Shown here: piece after piece, positions 1 through 9,757 of the stretch
Numbering within the stretch: the stretch's first letter is position 1
Layout of the letters: each line of letters starts with the position of its first letter
Origin: a bacterium
GTDB taxonomy: Bacteria; Arandabacterota; Arandabacteria; Arandabacterales; Arandabacteraceae
Length of the DNA stretch: 37,515 nucleotides
Assembly: GCA_025774845.1 (NCBI GenBank)
Contig: JALGZP010000028.1
Coordinates: 1 to 37,515, forward strand
Direction: 5' to 3'
The notes under the pieces: generated by a model
Databases searched by the model: none
Seen by the model: only the letters and a program-made list of their open reading frames with translations
Told to the model about the DNA's origin: nothing
Made by a program: the position numbers and the translations under genes

Positions 1-32
1 TGTGCGGGTGGCAAGGAACTTGAGGTACGCCC

Positions 33-2228
33 ATGACTAAATCCGCGTTGAACCCGGCAGCACTTGTATTGCTCGGGCTGTGCCTTCTGGCGGTCCTGCA
101 CACCGGTTGCAGCGAGAAAGCCGGTGGTTCCAGATTCACCAATCTCCCACCTGAGACAGTTATTTCCTGTAGCCCTGCCGAGGAATCACGAACCTCTTAC
201 GTGATCCAGGCTTACTGGTATGGGGCCGACCCCGACGGGCGTGTCGAAGGATTCGAGGTAGCGGCTCTCAGAGATCTCAAAACGGCTCCAGACGGTGACG
301 TTGTTGGCGATTCGATTGCCTGGGGGTTCACCACTTCGAAGGATAGCATTTTTGTCCTTCCAGCCGACTCGTGTTGCGCCCAGGAGGACAGTGTGTGGCT
401 CGGCCTGTCACGCTGGATTCTGATGGTGAGGGCCATAGACAATGAGGGGACCAGAGACCCTCAGCCCGCTGTGGTGTTCTTTGAGGCGTCCAACCAGATT
501 CCGCAAGTACGGATAACGATTCCGAATCCCGCGATCATAAACCACTCACCGGTGGGGCAGCTCCCACCAAAGTTCTACCTTGAGTGGGAGGGTAAGGATG
601 CCGACGGCAATCCGGGACTCCTGTCCTATAAGTATCTTACTATTCTCGAAGAAGACATTGCCGGGGGCGCGTGGCCACCCGATCACGGTACACCCCTACC
701 CTGGCTGCCCCCACTCCACCGTGACAGTAGTGGCACCGATCACGGGGCTCCGCCTGTGGGCTGGTGGAGTGAGTGGATACCGTCAGACTGCACGTATGTT
801 GGCGATGTGGACCTGTCCGCCTATCTCAACACTGAGCAGACTCTGTTGACACTTGTGACGGCAAGAGATGAAGGTGGGGCTGTCCTACCCGAGTATCTCT
901 TCGAATCGGCGTATCCCTGGGATGCGAACTGGCTCAGGTATGAAGTTGCTGATGTCTCCGGCGGTACTGCGATCATCATAGACGGCGGTATTCTTGGCAC
1001 GAGATGGAGTACTAATGAGCTGGATTACAGAACCAACATAGCCGGGCTTTTCTACCCGAGTGAGGTTCTTTTCACGTTCTGGGCCCGTGAGGGAAGGGCG
1101 AGGGGTAACCTTGCGGAGGCGTACCGTTACTACTATGACAGCCCCGACCATCCGCTCTCGATGTGGAATGACTGGACGCCTGTTGACCCTATCAGGGATA
1201 CATGGGAGAGCCCCGAGTGGGTTGTCACCGTCCCGCCCGACGGTGCGCCGTTTGTCCCGGCGTTAGGCCGGCACGTCCTTGTGGTTGAAGTGAGGGACAG
1301 GAACGAGCTGATAAGCCATTGCGAGTTCCATATAGACGTGCTCGAAGGCCCGCGTGAGAAGAAGATTCTGCTTGTCGATGATGACCACGCCAAGTACCTC
1401 GAGCCGGCCTGGGGACCGTTCGATGAAACCCAGACGGAGCTCTGGGATGATATACTCGACGGGTACAACTGGGAGCGCTTCTATACGGCGAGAGGGGGCC
1501 GGAGCGGCTACGAAGAAGAGGTGCCGCCCAGGCTTGTAGGCTCAGCCTCAACTGTTATCTGGCTTGCTGACGATGAGACAGTCGAAACACCGGTTAGCCA
1601 GCTCTTGAGGGTGTGCACCGAGCAGAGTAGTCTCCTCCACTCCTATGTCAAGGCCGGCGGCAACCTGATAATAATCGGCCGTGATCCTATACGGGCGACC
1701 GCCTACTGGTCAGATTGGAAGGAGAATCGGCCGGGACAACCACATCCTGATAGACGCCAGAACTTCATCCTCCTGAATTTCCACCCCCGGTACCGGGTAA
1801 CACAGGATGACACGCTCTATAACTTCATGTGGGATGTATTCGGAATCGAGCAAATGAGGCTGCCGGTGCCCGAGATTCCCTTCAACACGATCTGGCCCTG
1901 CTTAACCTGCGGGACGGCCTGGGAGGATACGATCCCAGCTGTCTCTCCGGTAGGCCCGTGGGATGGCGAGTTCGAGACGGCATTCTACATAACCGATATC
2001 AGAGCGGCATCCGACGGACGCTCCCCCCTCCACGTCGAGCCTATGTACTCCACGGCCTACGATACATCGGGTGTCACAACTCCTACTGAGGAGTACCTGA
2101 TAGCAGTCTACGTACCCGGAGGCGAAATGAGAGGCCACGCAGCCTACATCGGCTTCCCGGCCGAGTGGTTCGATCATGACAAGATGGAGCTCATGATCAG
2201 GAAACTCCTAGACAAGTTCGGCGAGTAA
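33..2228 (+). CDS. Large lipoprotein with Ig/Fn3-like domains, paralogue A1
   Basis: A 731-residue exported lipoprotein of unknown function. The N-terminus is a short positive region, a hydrophobic stretch and a lipobox ending H-T-G-C, so Cys26 should be lipidated. Residues about 36-150 and 178-300 look like beta-sandwich (Ig/Fn3-like) repeats, with the recurring pattern W-Y-G-A-D-P-D-G-R and W-E-G-K-D-A-D-G. After about residue 444 comes a Rossmann-like C-terminal part that starts ILLVDDD and holds a glycine-rich strand, AGGNLIIIGRD, near 541-551; this resembles the glutamine-amidotransferase-like fold but no catalytic Cys motif is evident. The start is supported by GAGGT six bases upstream. 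It is a clear paralogue of the protein at 4872-7022. Its stop codon is only two bases from that of the convergent subtilase gene. Function is not assigned; surface or periplasmic binding is a guess. Confidence 0.9.
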   Translation: MTKSALNPAALVLLGLCLLAVLHTGCSEKAGGSRFTNLPPETVISCSPAEESRTSYVIQAYWYGADPDGRVEGFEVAALRDLKTAPDGDVVGDSIAWGFTTSKDSIFVLPADSCCAQEDSVWLGLSRWILMVRAIDNEGTRDPQPAVVFFEASNQIPQVRITIPNPAIINHSPVGQLPPKFYLEWEGKDADGNPGLLSYKYLTILEEDIAGGAWPPDHGTPLPWLPPLHRDSSGTDHGAPPVGWWSEWIPSDCTYVGDVDLSAYLNTEQTLLTLVTARDEGGAVLPEYLFESAYPWDANWLRYEVADVSGGTAIIIDGGILGTRWSTNELDYRTNIAGLFYPSEVLFTFWAREGRARGNLAEAYRYYYDSPDHPLSMWNDWTPVDPIRDTWESPEWVVTVPPDGAPFVPALGRHVLVVEVRDRNELISHCEFHIDVLEGPREKKILLVDDDHAKYLEPAWGPFDETQTELWDDILDGYNWERFYTARGGRSGYEEEVPPRLVGSASTVIWLADDETVETPVSQLLRVCTEQSSLLHSYVKAGGNLIIIGRDPIRATAYWSDWKENRPGQPHPDRRQNFILLNFHPRYRVTQDDTLYNFMWDVFGIEQMRLPVPEIPFNTIWPCLTCGTAWEDTIPAVSPVGPWDGEFETAFYITDIRAASDGRSPLHVEPMYSTAYDTSGVTTPTEEYLIAVYVPGGEMRGHAAYIGFPAEWFDHDKMELMIRKLLDKFGE

Positions 2229-2230
2229 TA

Positions 2231-4528
2231 CTACCGAATTACGACCATTCTCCGGGTCCGGGTATAGCCACCGGTGTCTATCCGGTAGAAGTATATCCCG
2301 GGAGATACAGCCGCCCCGTCACCGCTTGTACCGTCCCAGTGGACTATGTGCCTGCCCGCCGTTTTGAGTGGCTCATCGACAAGTGTTTTCACAAGTCTGC
2401 CACGGGCATCATACACGCTTAGTGTCACCGGCGCCGGCTCCGGCAAGTCATACCTGATCAGAGTGAGCACACTGAACGGGTTGGGAGTGCCGGGATGGAG
2501 CTCGTAACTTGATGGTCCTTGATCCGGCCGCTTTATGCTTGAAAGCGGATAGTTGTAGGGAAGCACGAGTGTGTATTCCTGCGGACCCTCAGGGACGGTC
2601 GATCCTTCTACCCGTATCGTCCACCTGCCCTCGGCAGGGCTACTCACCTCAACGACCTCCACATTGTCCAGATCGTTGTAACCCGTGGTGGCAACGGCGG
2701 AAGGACTCGCGGGGTTGAGCTTATATGCGTAGGACCAGGTTCCGCCGGGGCTCTGTACCGTTAGATCGAGGTCGTTGACCAGTGTCTTCCCAGCGCCAAG
2801 AGTCGCTTCAAAGTCGTCCCAGACAAGCGTCACACGCAGTTTGCTGACACCGGCGGGTACAGCCATGTTGTAGGTATCTACTTCGCTGTCGTTCACACTA
2901 TCCACACGTATGAGATCGCCGTCGAGATCGTTGGCGATGATCAGGTCTATGGCGTCCTGAACTTCAAGGTGGCCGTGTCCAAACTGGTAATCGGGTCCCG
3001 CATTACCATGGTCTTCGGCAGACTGAATCAGGACAGCCTTCAAGGTATGAGGCTTCACAGGACTGTAACCCAACTGGTCGAACTGCTGCTTTAAGAGCCC
3101 CACCGATCCTGCTGTGATCGGTGCCGCATACGAAGTTCCGCAACCGCCGCTGGTATAGTCGCTGGGCGGGTACGTGGTCGTCACACCTGCTGACGGCTTG
3201 CAGCCGGGCGCCGCGATATCGGGTTTCACACGGCCGTCCTTGACCGGTCCCCAGCTGCTGAATGATGTCATCGATTTATCGATAGCGTTGCTTGCCCCCA
3301 CCACGATTGTGTTCTTGGCCGTTCCACCCGGACCCGCAACCGTACCGTAGGGGAAGTTGACAAGCGAATCCTGACAGCCGAAACAGTCCTGGTCGTTGCC
3401 TGCAGCAAAGACGACGGTTATAGGGTCGCCCAGCGAACCGCGTATAATCCTGTCATACTCCTGGCTCCAGTCATCGTATTCACCATAGTAACTGCAGTAA
3501 TCGCTGCACAGACCCCAGATCCATGAGTTGTTTGATGATATGGCGCCATAGGTATTGATGGCTCCGGAGGTTTCCGTCTGGAGATTGGATATCGAGGACG
3601 GCCAGTCGTATGAGACGATGTCTGCAGCGGGAGCCATGCCCCTCCACTGGTAAGGCGTGCCCCCCTCCAGCTGACTCAGTGTACCGTCACCGGCCATACA
3701 CCCACCAACGCCCGTACCGTGGTTGCTTGTGGGCGCCCCGTCGGGTATCGTGAGCCTTCCGGTGAAGTCCCCGTGAGTCGCGGCAATCGATCCTGAATCC
3801 CACATCCCGAGCGTCACACCGGTACCATCCAGACTGTAGGGAGGTGCCTGGACGATCTCGACACCGTTGGTGACCCTGCAATCATCAAGTGCTTCCCGCT
3901 TCTCGGGCGGTGCCTGCTCGATCCACTGGACGGCATCCTCGCGTGCAAGTTCACTGATGCTCGCTTCAGACATGTTTATCATGAACGTGTTGTCGTGTGT
4001 GATCGCTTCTGTGACGCTGCCATGCCTGCCGGCAACACCCAAAGCGCTGGACGCACCAACATCCCCGAAGAAGACAACCGCCATTCGAACCGTACCGTCT
4101 TCATTTCTTGCATGCCTGTCCACACCGTGGGTTCTGACATGGGGAGAGATCTTATCATCCGGTCTGATCGCAACAGCGGATCTGAAATCATGCAGGCCCG
4201 CGAGATAGTCCAACTTCGCGTGCGGGACACTCGCAAAATAGGCGCTATTCGGAAGGTAACCTACCAGTTTGATGCCATGTGATTCGAGGTCGTTTACCCG
4301 GGCTGCGTCTGGTATGGTTCGGAACTGGAGTATCATGTGTCTGGTGATCTCGCCATCCAGGGACATCGCAAGCTCCCGGCTCACACCCTCATCCGGTACG
4401 AATCCCCCCGATTTAAGCATGAGCGTATAGTCGGCAACTCTCTCGACCGGTCCATCCGCCGATGCGAACCCCGACAGGATACCAAGCGAAACACCAAGCA
4501 CTATCCCTATCACCGCTACCTTACGCAT
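2231..4528 (-). CDS. Secreted subtilisin-like serine protease (S8, KP-43-like) with FlgD-like C-terminal domain
   Basis: A 765-residue secreted endopeptidase. A signal peptide (about residues 1-24) is followed by a propeptide-like region and an S8 catalytic domain. The triad is visible: Asp244 in G-M-W-D-S-G, His270 in N-H-G-T-G-V-G-G and Ser466 in G-T-S-Y-A-A-P, with oxyanion Asn378 in A-A-G-N. Residues about 555-655 form the beta-sandwich typical of KP-43-type subtilases (LRVTLVW, then LVNDLDL). Residues about 678-765 are a FlgD/T9SS type A-like tail with PNPF, YDARGR, WDG and SPGIYFYR, ending VVIR. The start is fixed by GGAGG eight bases upstream. A divergent promoter and a long inverted repeat precede it. 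Family membership is firm; substrate is unknown, and so is whether a true type IX secretion system exports it. Confidence 0.95.
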   Translation of the reverse strand: MRKVAVIGIVLGVSLGILSGFASADGPVERVADYTLMLKSGGFVPDEGVSRELAMSLDGEITRHMILQFRTIPDAARVNDLESHGIKLVGYLPNSAYFASVPHAKLDYLAGLHDFRSAVAIRPDDKISPHVRTHGVDRHARNEDGTVRMAVVFFGDVGASSALGVAGRHGSVTEAITHDNTFMINMSEASISELAREDAVQWIEQAPPEKREALDDCRVTNGVEIVQAPPYSLDGTGVTLGMWDSGSIAATHGDFTGRLTIPDGAPTSNHGTGVGGCMAGDGTLSQLEGGTPYQWRGMAPAADIVSYDWPSSISNLQTETSGAINTYGAISSNNSWIWGLCSDYCSYYGEYDDWSQEYDRIIRGSLGDPITVVFAAGNDQDCFGCQDSLVNFPYGTVAGPGGTAKNTIVVGASNAIDKSMTSFSSWGPVKDGRVKPDIAAPGCKPSAGVTTTYPPSDYTSGGCGTSYAAPITAGSVGLLKQQFDQLGYSPVKPHTLKAVLIQSAEDHGNAGPDYQFGHGHLEVQDAIDLIIANDLDGDLIRVDSVNDSEVDTYNMAVPAGVSKLRVTLVWDDFEATLGAGKTLVNDLDLTVQSPGGTWSYAYKLNPASPSAVATTGYNDLDNVEVVEVSSPAEGRWTIRVEGSTVPEGPQEYTLVLPYNYPLSSIKRPDQGPSSYELHPGTPNPFSVLTLIRYDLPEPAPVTLSVYDARGRLVKTLVDEPLKTAGRHIVHWDGTSGDGAAVSPGIYFYRIDTGGYTRTRRMVVIR

Positions 4529-4585
4529 CCGGTTAACCTCCCCTTAGATGTGCAAACCTTCCCTTGTTCTTTTGATACATTCAGC

Positions 4586-4660
4586 CCTGATTCGGTGACA
4601 GTTACCAAATTACCACTGAGGTAACTCATGCTTGATTAGTAGATTGTCACCTGATTCAGG
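4586..4660. repeat. Long interrupted inverted repeat in the subtilase leader
   Basis: The outer arm CCTGATTCGGTGACA (4586-4600) pairs with TGTCACCTGATTCAGG (4645-4660) with one bulge and a mismatch. Directly inside the left arm, GTTACC (4601-4606) is the complement of GGTAAC (4620-4625). The whole element would be transcribed at the start of the subtilase mRNA and could fold into a branched hairpin, or serve as a DNA operator between the two divergent promoters. No coding sequence is supported in 4529-4871. Confidence 0.65.
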
Positions 4661-4675
4661 CCCTGTACACCACTT

Positions 4676-4704
4676 ATCATACCACAGATTGGGCTTCCCG
4701 ACAA
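4676..4704 (-). promoter_or_regulatory. Sigma70-like promoter of the subtilase gene
   Basis: On the minus strand, TTGTCG (4704-4699) and TATGAT (4681-4676) are separated by 17 bases. Transcription would start near 4669 and give a leader of about 140 bases that contains the inverted repeat at 4586-4660. Match by eye only. Confidence 0.5.
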
Positions 4705-4740
4705 CCGCTTGGGGCGTGCCGGCGCGCTTAAGTCTGGGCA

Positions 4741-4770
4741 TTGACACGTCTCAAGATGGGTGCGTATAGT
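4741..4770 (+). promoter_or_regulatory. Sigma70-like promoter of lipoprotein gene A2
   Basis: A perfect TTGACA (4741-4746) and TATAGT (4765-4770) are spaced by 18 bases, giving a start near 4777 and a leader of about 95 bases to the ATG at 4872. It is divergent from the subtilase promoter 40 bases away. Confidence 0.6.
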
Positions 4771-4871
4771 GTAGTTGACGTGTACACAGGAATAAGCTTC
4801 GACCCCAATTGAGTTGCGCGCGGGGATTTCCCGAAGTTGAGCGAGGGACGATGAGTGTGTGGAGGTTAATC

Positions 4872-7022
4872 ATGGTCAGAAACGGAAGTGCTCCAGTTGC
4901 CCGTGTGATACTGACGGCCTGTTGTCTGGCGATCCTGGTTGCCGGTTGCAGTGAAAAGGGAGGCGGTTCCCGTTTTGCAAACACCCCGCCTGAGACTTTC
5001 ATCACCTACGGCCCGATCGAGGATTCTCCCAACTTCTACGAGATAGCAGTTCAATGGTACGGGGCCGATACAGACGGCCGTGTTGAGGCTTTCGAGGTCG
5101 TGACCCTTAGAGACGTGACCCAGGATCTTTCCGACACCCTTGACTATGAAACCCTGCCCTGGGTCCTCACAACATCGAATCACGGCGACTTCGTGCTTCC
5201 GGCCGATTCATGCTGCTCACCAGAAGACGACGTATGGTACAGCACCTCGCTCTGGGGCTTGCTTGTAAGGGCAATCGACAACGAGGGAACAAGAGACCCC
5301 GACCCCGCCAGCATCTTTTTCCAGGCCTCCAACCAGGTCCCCAAGGTCACGATAACTGCTCCCTGGGGAACCGTCTGGGGGTATGTCAATCTTCCGCCCC
5401 ACTTTTACCTTGAGTGGGAAGGCGATGATCCTGACGGCAATGAAGCCCTGATGTCATACAAGTATATCGTCATACCTGAAACCGATCTGTTCGCCCGCGC
5501 AATGAGCGAATTGCCCGACAATCCGTGGCCGGGGTTGCCGCCATTTGACACCGACAGCTCGGGGGTGAATCATGGAGCTCCCCCGAACGGCTACTGGAGC
5601 GAGTGGGTACCATCCGATTGCACCTATGTCAGAGACCTGGATCTGTCCGACTATGCCGGCACCGATGAGTTTATCTACATATTCGTGACGGCAATGGATG
5701 AGGCGGGGGCAGTCCTCCCTCCGGCACTTTTTGGAGGTCATTACAACCTCTCCCGGAACCGTATCCGGGTCAAGGTCGGTCGGGAAGACGAAGGAGTTCC
5801 GATTGTAATAGACGGGGCAGTGGCCGGCCGGAGAGCCAGTACCGATCCGGACTTTGAAACCAAGATCACATATCTCTACTCGGGAACCGAGGTTCGATTC
5901 ACGTTCTGGGGACTTGAGGATGAATCACACGGGCAGGCTGCAGAAGCCTTCCGTTTCTACTACGATTTCCCTGACGGTCATACCTGGGACGAGTGGACGC
6001 CGGTGGACCCGCTCAGGCGGACCGATGCCTGGCCGGAGTGGGTAGTCAGGTTTCCGGCGGATCCATTCGCTCCTATGCCCGGCCCGCATGTCTTCGTTGT
6101 TGAGGTGCGTGATCTCGGGGGAACTATCACCCAATGTATGTTTCACCTCGAGGTCCTTGACGATCCCGAGCATAATCCTGAGAGATCCATACTTCTTGTC
6201 GACGACAACGTGGACGACGGCCTCGATCTCCCACCCTCGGAAACCTGGCATGACGAGCTCGAGGACAACATGTGGACTGACATTCTGGCCGGCTACAATT
6301 GGGACGTCTTCGATACCGGGCCTGAGTACGGTGAGAGGGTTTCAGCCGAACTCGTTGGTAGTGCTACTACCGTGATATGGGCTGCAGATAAGGACACGGA
6401 ATTCGATTCACAGCTCTTCAAGATTTCCAAGGAATACGGCAATTACCTCCATTCATATGTCAAGGCCGGGGGCAACCTCATAATCATAGGCCGTGATCCG
6501 ATCTTCGCCCATCTGTTCTGGCCTGACGGCTCCCCTGATCTTGATGTATTGCTGCTCCAGCCCATACACTGCTGGGATTTCAGGCGGAAGACTGGCGACG
6601 ATTCACTTCTCTACCACAACTTCAACTGGGACATCTTCGGTATAAAAGAAATGTGTATACCTTACGACCGGGTGGACTTCAGAACGCTATGGCCATGTAG
6701 AGCCGAGTGGGACACCGTTGAGACCCGCGCTATACCGGAATACAGCGGATGGGATGGTGTCTTTGACAACGCCTTCTTCATCACAGAGGCAAGAACCGAT
6801 ATCGAAGTGCAGCGGCTCTACGGCGTGATACCTCTCGGCGCCGGTGGAGAGCCGGGCATTCCCGATTGTACTAGGTGGCTTGCGGTTTACGTTCCGGGGG
6901 ATGACACAAGAGGGCATGCCGCCTATATCGGCCTCCCGCCATTGCTTTGTGATCAGGATCAGGTTAAGGCAATGGTAACCAGGTTGCTCGGTCTCTTCGG
7001 GGAATACCCCTCAGGTCCGTAG
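4872..7022 (+). CDS. Large lipoprotein with Ig/Fn3-like domains, paralogue A2
   Basis: A 716-residue lipoprotein, paralogue of the protein at 33-2228 over its whole length: same C-S-E-K-x-G-G-S-R-F start after the lipobox, same N-x-P-P-E-T segment, same ILLVDD core and same AGGNLIIIGRD strand. The lipobox is V-A-G-C with Cys26. An in-frame TTG at 4809 and ATG at 4851 would lengthen it. The ATG at 4872 is preferred because GGAGGT lies five bases upstream and because the protein then begins with a compact signal peptide. Its own promoter is at 4741-4770. The gene ends 16 bases from the stop of the convergent beta-propeller gene. The two copies have clearly diverged, so the duplication is not recent. 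Function unknown; outer-surface or periplasmic location inferred from the lipobox. Confidence 0.9.
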   Translation: MVRNGSAPVARVILTACCLAILVAGCSEKGGGSRFANTPPETFITYGPIEDSPNFYEIAVQWYGADTDGRVEAFEVVTLRDVTQDLSDTLDYETLPWVLTTSNHGDFVLPADSCCSPEDDVWYSTSLWGLLVRAIDNEGTRDPDPASIFFQASNQVPKVTITAPWGTVWGYVNLPPHFYLEWEGDDPDGNEALMSYKYIVIPETDLFARAMSELPDNPWPGLPPFDTDSSGVNHGAPPNGYWSEWVPSDCTYVRDLDLSDYAGTDEFIYIFVTAMDEAGAVLPPALFGGHYNLSRNRIRVKVGREDEGVPIVIDGAVAGRRASTDPDFETKITYLYSGTEVRFTFWGLEDESHGQAAEAFRFYYDFPDGHTWDEWTPVDPLRRTDAWPEWVVRFPADPFAPMPGPHVFVVEVRDLGGTITQCMFHLEVLDDPEHNPERSILLVDDNVDDGLDLPPSETWHDELEDNMWTDILAGYNWDVFDTGPEYGERVSAELVGSATTVIWAADKDTEFDSQLFKISKEYGNYLHSYVKAGGNLIIIGRDPIFAHLFWPDGSPDLDVLLLQPIHCWDFRRKTGDDSLLYHNFNWDIFGIKEMCIPYDRVDFRTLWPCRAEWDTVETRAIPEYSGWDGVFDNAFFITEARTDIEVQRLYGVIPLGAGGEPGIPDCTRWLAVYVPGDDTRGHAAYIGLPPLLCDQDQVKAMVTRLLGLFGEYPSGP

Positions 7023-7038
7023 CTCTGAAGACCGTTGT

Positions 7039-9678
7039 CTATCTCACCATATTCACGGTCTTTGTTTTCACACCGGCGTCGGTTTCAAGCCGCATGAAGT
7101 AGACACCGCTTGCGACACGTCTGCCCTGATCGTTCGTGCCGTCCCAGACGAGTTGCTGCCGGCCCAACTCCATATGCCGCGACTCTACCGACTTCACCTT
7201 CCTACCTGCCAGATCATAGACCTCAAGCGTGATTCTGGAGGGCCGTGAAAGCACAAACGAAATAGTCGTTGCATCGCTGAACGGATTCGGATAGTTGGTG
7301 AAGCCGGTGACAATCCCCGGCTCCCGGACATCGACTCCGCTCAAATCGGGAAGCGTCGTAAGATCGTAGGAGTGCATCGATCTGCCATGCGTCCCGGCAA
7401 CCAGCATCCGGGTCGGGTTGTGCAATTTAAGATCGAAGACCGGGACAGCCGGAAGTCCGGTACCAAGCATCGACCAATCAGCACCGGGAACTTCCGTGTA
7501 ATAGCAGCCGACATCTGTCCCCACAAAGAGCCTTGAAGGCATGGCCGGATCTGCGACTATTGTGTTGACCGGAGCGCCGGGCAGGTTCTCGGTGATATCC
7601 GTCCAGGCCGCCCCGTAATTCTCCGTCCGATAGACATAGCCGATATTCTCATCCCACCTGAGACCTGAGAACGTCACATAGGCGATTCCGGGGCTCACGG
7701 GGTCCGCGGCAACACGCGTCACCCAGCGATTCGGGAGTGAAGCGGAGACACTGGTCCAGGTGTCGCCGCCATTCTGGGTTACCCAGACATTGGAGTCATC
7801 AGTCCCTACATAGATCACATCGGGGTCGGCGGGTGAAACCGCAAGTGTCGTAATAGTACCGAAGCCACCGCCATGATCGCCGCCTGTGAGGTCGCCACTT
7901 ATGGGGTCCCACCAGCCGGCTCCGTCTGTGGACTGATAGACCCGGTGGCTTCCGTAATAGAGCGTCAGGTGATCGGATGGATCCATCACCACCGGTGTCA
8001 TCCAGTTTGTCCGATCGCCACTGTCGATCCCGTCCTTGACGTAGTCCCACGAATAGGCGTCATCGATCGACTTGTAGAGATAACCGCCCTGGTACTCGGC
8101 GTAAATTACGTCGGAATCGGTCGGATCCACGATGGTGTAAAAACCGTCACCACCCAGTATGCCTTCCCAATCGGAGGTCCCCCCCGTCGGGGTCCTGAGC
8201 GTACCATTATCCTGCGTGCCGCCGTAAAGCCGTGATGGATTGAGATAGTCGATCTCGATCGCGTAAAACTGATTTGTGGGCTGGTCGTAGAGCTTACTCC
8301 AGGACGTACCCGAGTTCTGCGACAGATAGATACCGCCATCGTTCCCCTCGAAGATCCGTGTGTGGTCGTTGGGATCGAAGATCATGGCGTGATGATCAAC
8401 GTGGTTGCTCGAGCCCACCTCCGACCAGGAGGAGCCACCGTTCCCTGAGCGGTAAAACGGGACACCCAGCGCAAAGACCCGGTCGGAATCGACAGGATCG
8501 ACCCTGACCTGCCCGAAGTACCACCCGAAGGTGCTGTGGATACCCGCAAGGTCTCCGTCATTAGTCCGTGTCCAGGAGTCACCGCCGTTGACCGACTTGT
8601 AGACCCTCGCTTCGGCGGCTGACGGGATGTCGTAGATAGCATAAATCACATTGGGGCTCGATGCGCAAACCGACAGCCCTATCCGGCCGACAGTGGGCCC
8701 GGACGGCAACCCACTCGTGAGCTCCACCCATGTGTCTCCGCCATCGTATGACCTGTAAATGCCGCTAGTGATACCATCCGAATCGCGATAGGTGAGCCCG
8801 CGATGACGCTCCCACATTGCCGCGAAGACAGTATCAGGTTTGGTGGGATCAATCGCGACATCGGTCCCGGCCGTTGAATCGCTGACCGAGAGCACGAGAT
8901 CCCATGAAGATCCCGCATTGAGCGAGCGATAGATACCACGCTCGGGATTGGTGCCAAAGAGACTTCCCGTGCCGGCGACCCAGATCCGGTCGGTGTCCAT
9001 CGGATCGATAACGATTCGGGCGATGTAGCGGGTCGCTTCGAGACCGATATAGCTCCAGTTTGCTCCATTGTCCGTGGACTTATACATGCCCATGCCGAAC
9101 CAGCTGAAACTGTGGGCATTGGCCTCCCCTGTCCCGGCGTAGATAGTATTCGGAGACTGGGGATCAATAGCAATGGCTCCGATGGTGAGGACCGGCAGGT
9201 CATCTGAAATCGGATCCCACGTGCTCCCGCCATTACTGGATATGAAGACACCACCACTCGCCATCGCCGCGTAAAGGATGTTGCTGTTTGTCGGATGAAA
9301 CGCCATGTCGGCAACCCGTGCGCCGATGTTACTCGGGCCCTCCTCCACCCAGCTGCCGGTGAGCGGGGCCAGCCCCTTCTTCGCCTCGAAACGCAGGGCC
9401 TGAGCCTCGGCAACGGCCTGCTTGAGCTGATCGTAATCAATCACATCATAGGGATAGGCACGCTGGTTGTAACCCCAGCCGCTGGGGAACGCACCGGGCT
9501 CATAGCGTTTGCCCTCTGCAGCCAGCTCGTCCTTCATGTCGGCCTTGAGTCGGGCCGCTCTCTGATTGATTTCATCCCGGGTAAGACTGCCGCCCTCCTC
9601 GCCGGGTCTCTGGATGAACCAGAGTGCCGCAGCCGCGACCGTTACGACCAGTACCGTCAGTATCAATCTGCGTTTCAT
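7039..9678 (-). CDS. Secreted Asp-box (BNR/VPS10-like) beta-propeller protein with FlgD-like C-terminal domain
   Basis: An 879-residue exported protein. The N-terminus is a basic region plus one hydrophobic segment (residues about 4-21), a signal peptide or membrane anchor. From about 110 to 775 it carries at least nine Asp-box-like turns of the form S-x-D/N-x-G-x-T/S-W, for example at 147-154, 201-208, 310-317, 362-369, 411-418, 453-460 and 634-641, alternating with IDP and VDP strands. This is the pattern of sialidase/VPS10/photosystem-assembly-type propellers. No sialidase arginine triad could be identified, so a binding role is as likely as glycosidase activity. Residues about 795-879 are a FlgD/T9SS-like tail (NYPNPF, YDLAGRKV, WDGTND, ASGVYFMR). 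GGAG six bases before the ATG supports the start. Confidence 0.9.
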   Translation of the reverse strand: MKRRLILTVLVVTVAAAALWFIQRPGEEGGSLTRDEINQRAARLKADMKDELAAEGKRYEPGAFPSGWGYNQRAYPYDVIDYDQLKQAVAEAQALRFEAKKGLAPLTGSWVEEGPSNIGARVADMAFHPTNSNILYAAMASGGVFISSNGGSTWDPISDDLPVLTIGAIAIDPQSPNTIYAGTGEANAHSFSWFGMGMYKSTDNGANWSYIGLEATRYIARIVIDPMDTDRIWVAGTGSLFGTNPERGIYRSLNAGSSWDLVLSVSDSTAGTDVAIDPTKPDTVFAAMWERHRGLTYRDSDGITSGIYRSYDGGDTWVELTSGLPSGPTVGRIGLSVCASSPNVIYAIYDIPSAAEARVYKSVNGGDSWTRTNDGDLAGIHSTFGWYFGQVRVDPVDSDRVFALGVPFYRSGNGGSSWSEVGSSNHVDHHAMIFDPNDHTRIFEGNDGGIYLSQNSGTSWSKLYDQPTNQFYAIEIDYLNPSRLYGGTQDNGTLRTPTGGTSDWEGILGGDGFYTIVDPTDSDVIYAEYQGGYLYKSIDDAYSWDYVKDGIDSGDRTNWMTPVVMDPSDHLTLYYGSHRVYQSTDGAGWWDPISGDLTGGDHGGGFGTITTLAVSPADPDVIYVGTDDSNVWVTQNGGDTWTSVSASLPNRWVTRVAADPVSPGIAYVTFSGLRWDENIGYVYRTENYGAAWTDITENLPGAPVNTIVADPAMPSRLFVGTDVGCYYTEVPGADWSMLGTGLPAVPVFDLKLHNPTRMLVAGTHGRSMHSYDLTTLPDLSGVDVREPGIVTGFTNYPNPFSDATTISFVLSRPSRITLEVYDLAGRKVKSVESRHMELGRQQLVWDGTNDQGRRVASGVYFMRLETDAGVKTKTVNMVR

Positions 9679-9757
9679 TCATGGCTCCTTTCAGGATCGA
9701 TCCGGGTGAATCGATTCCCCAGTCATCAGGGCGAACCCGCACACGCCCATCTTATCG

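Noticed and set aside
2229-2230. Terminators between the convergent gene pairs
   Set aside because: Gaps of 2, 16, 3 and 24 bases contain no hairpin plus T-run.
8679-9440. A 253-codon second minus-strand frame inside the beta-propeller gene
   Set aside because: Its composition is Arg/Ser/Pro-rich with no motif, and it lies wholly within a gene with clear Asp-box repeats.
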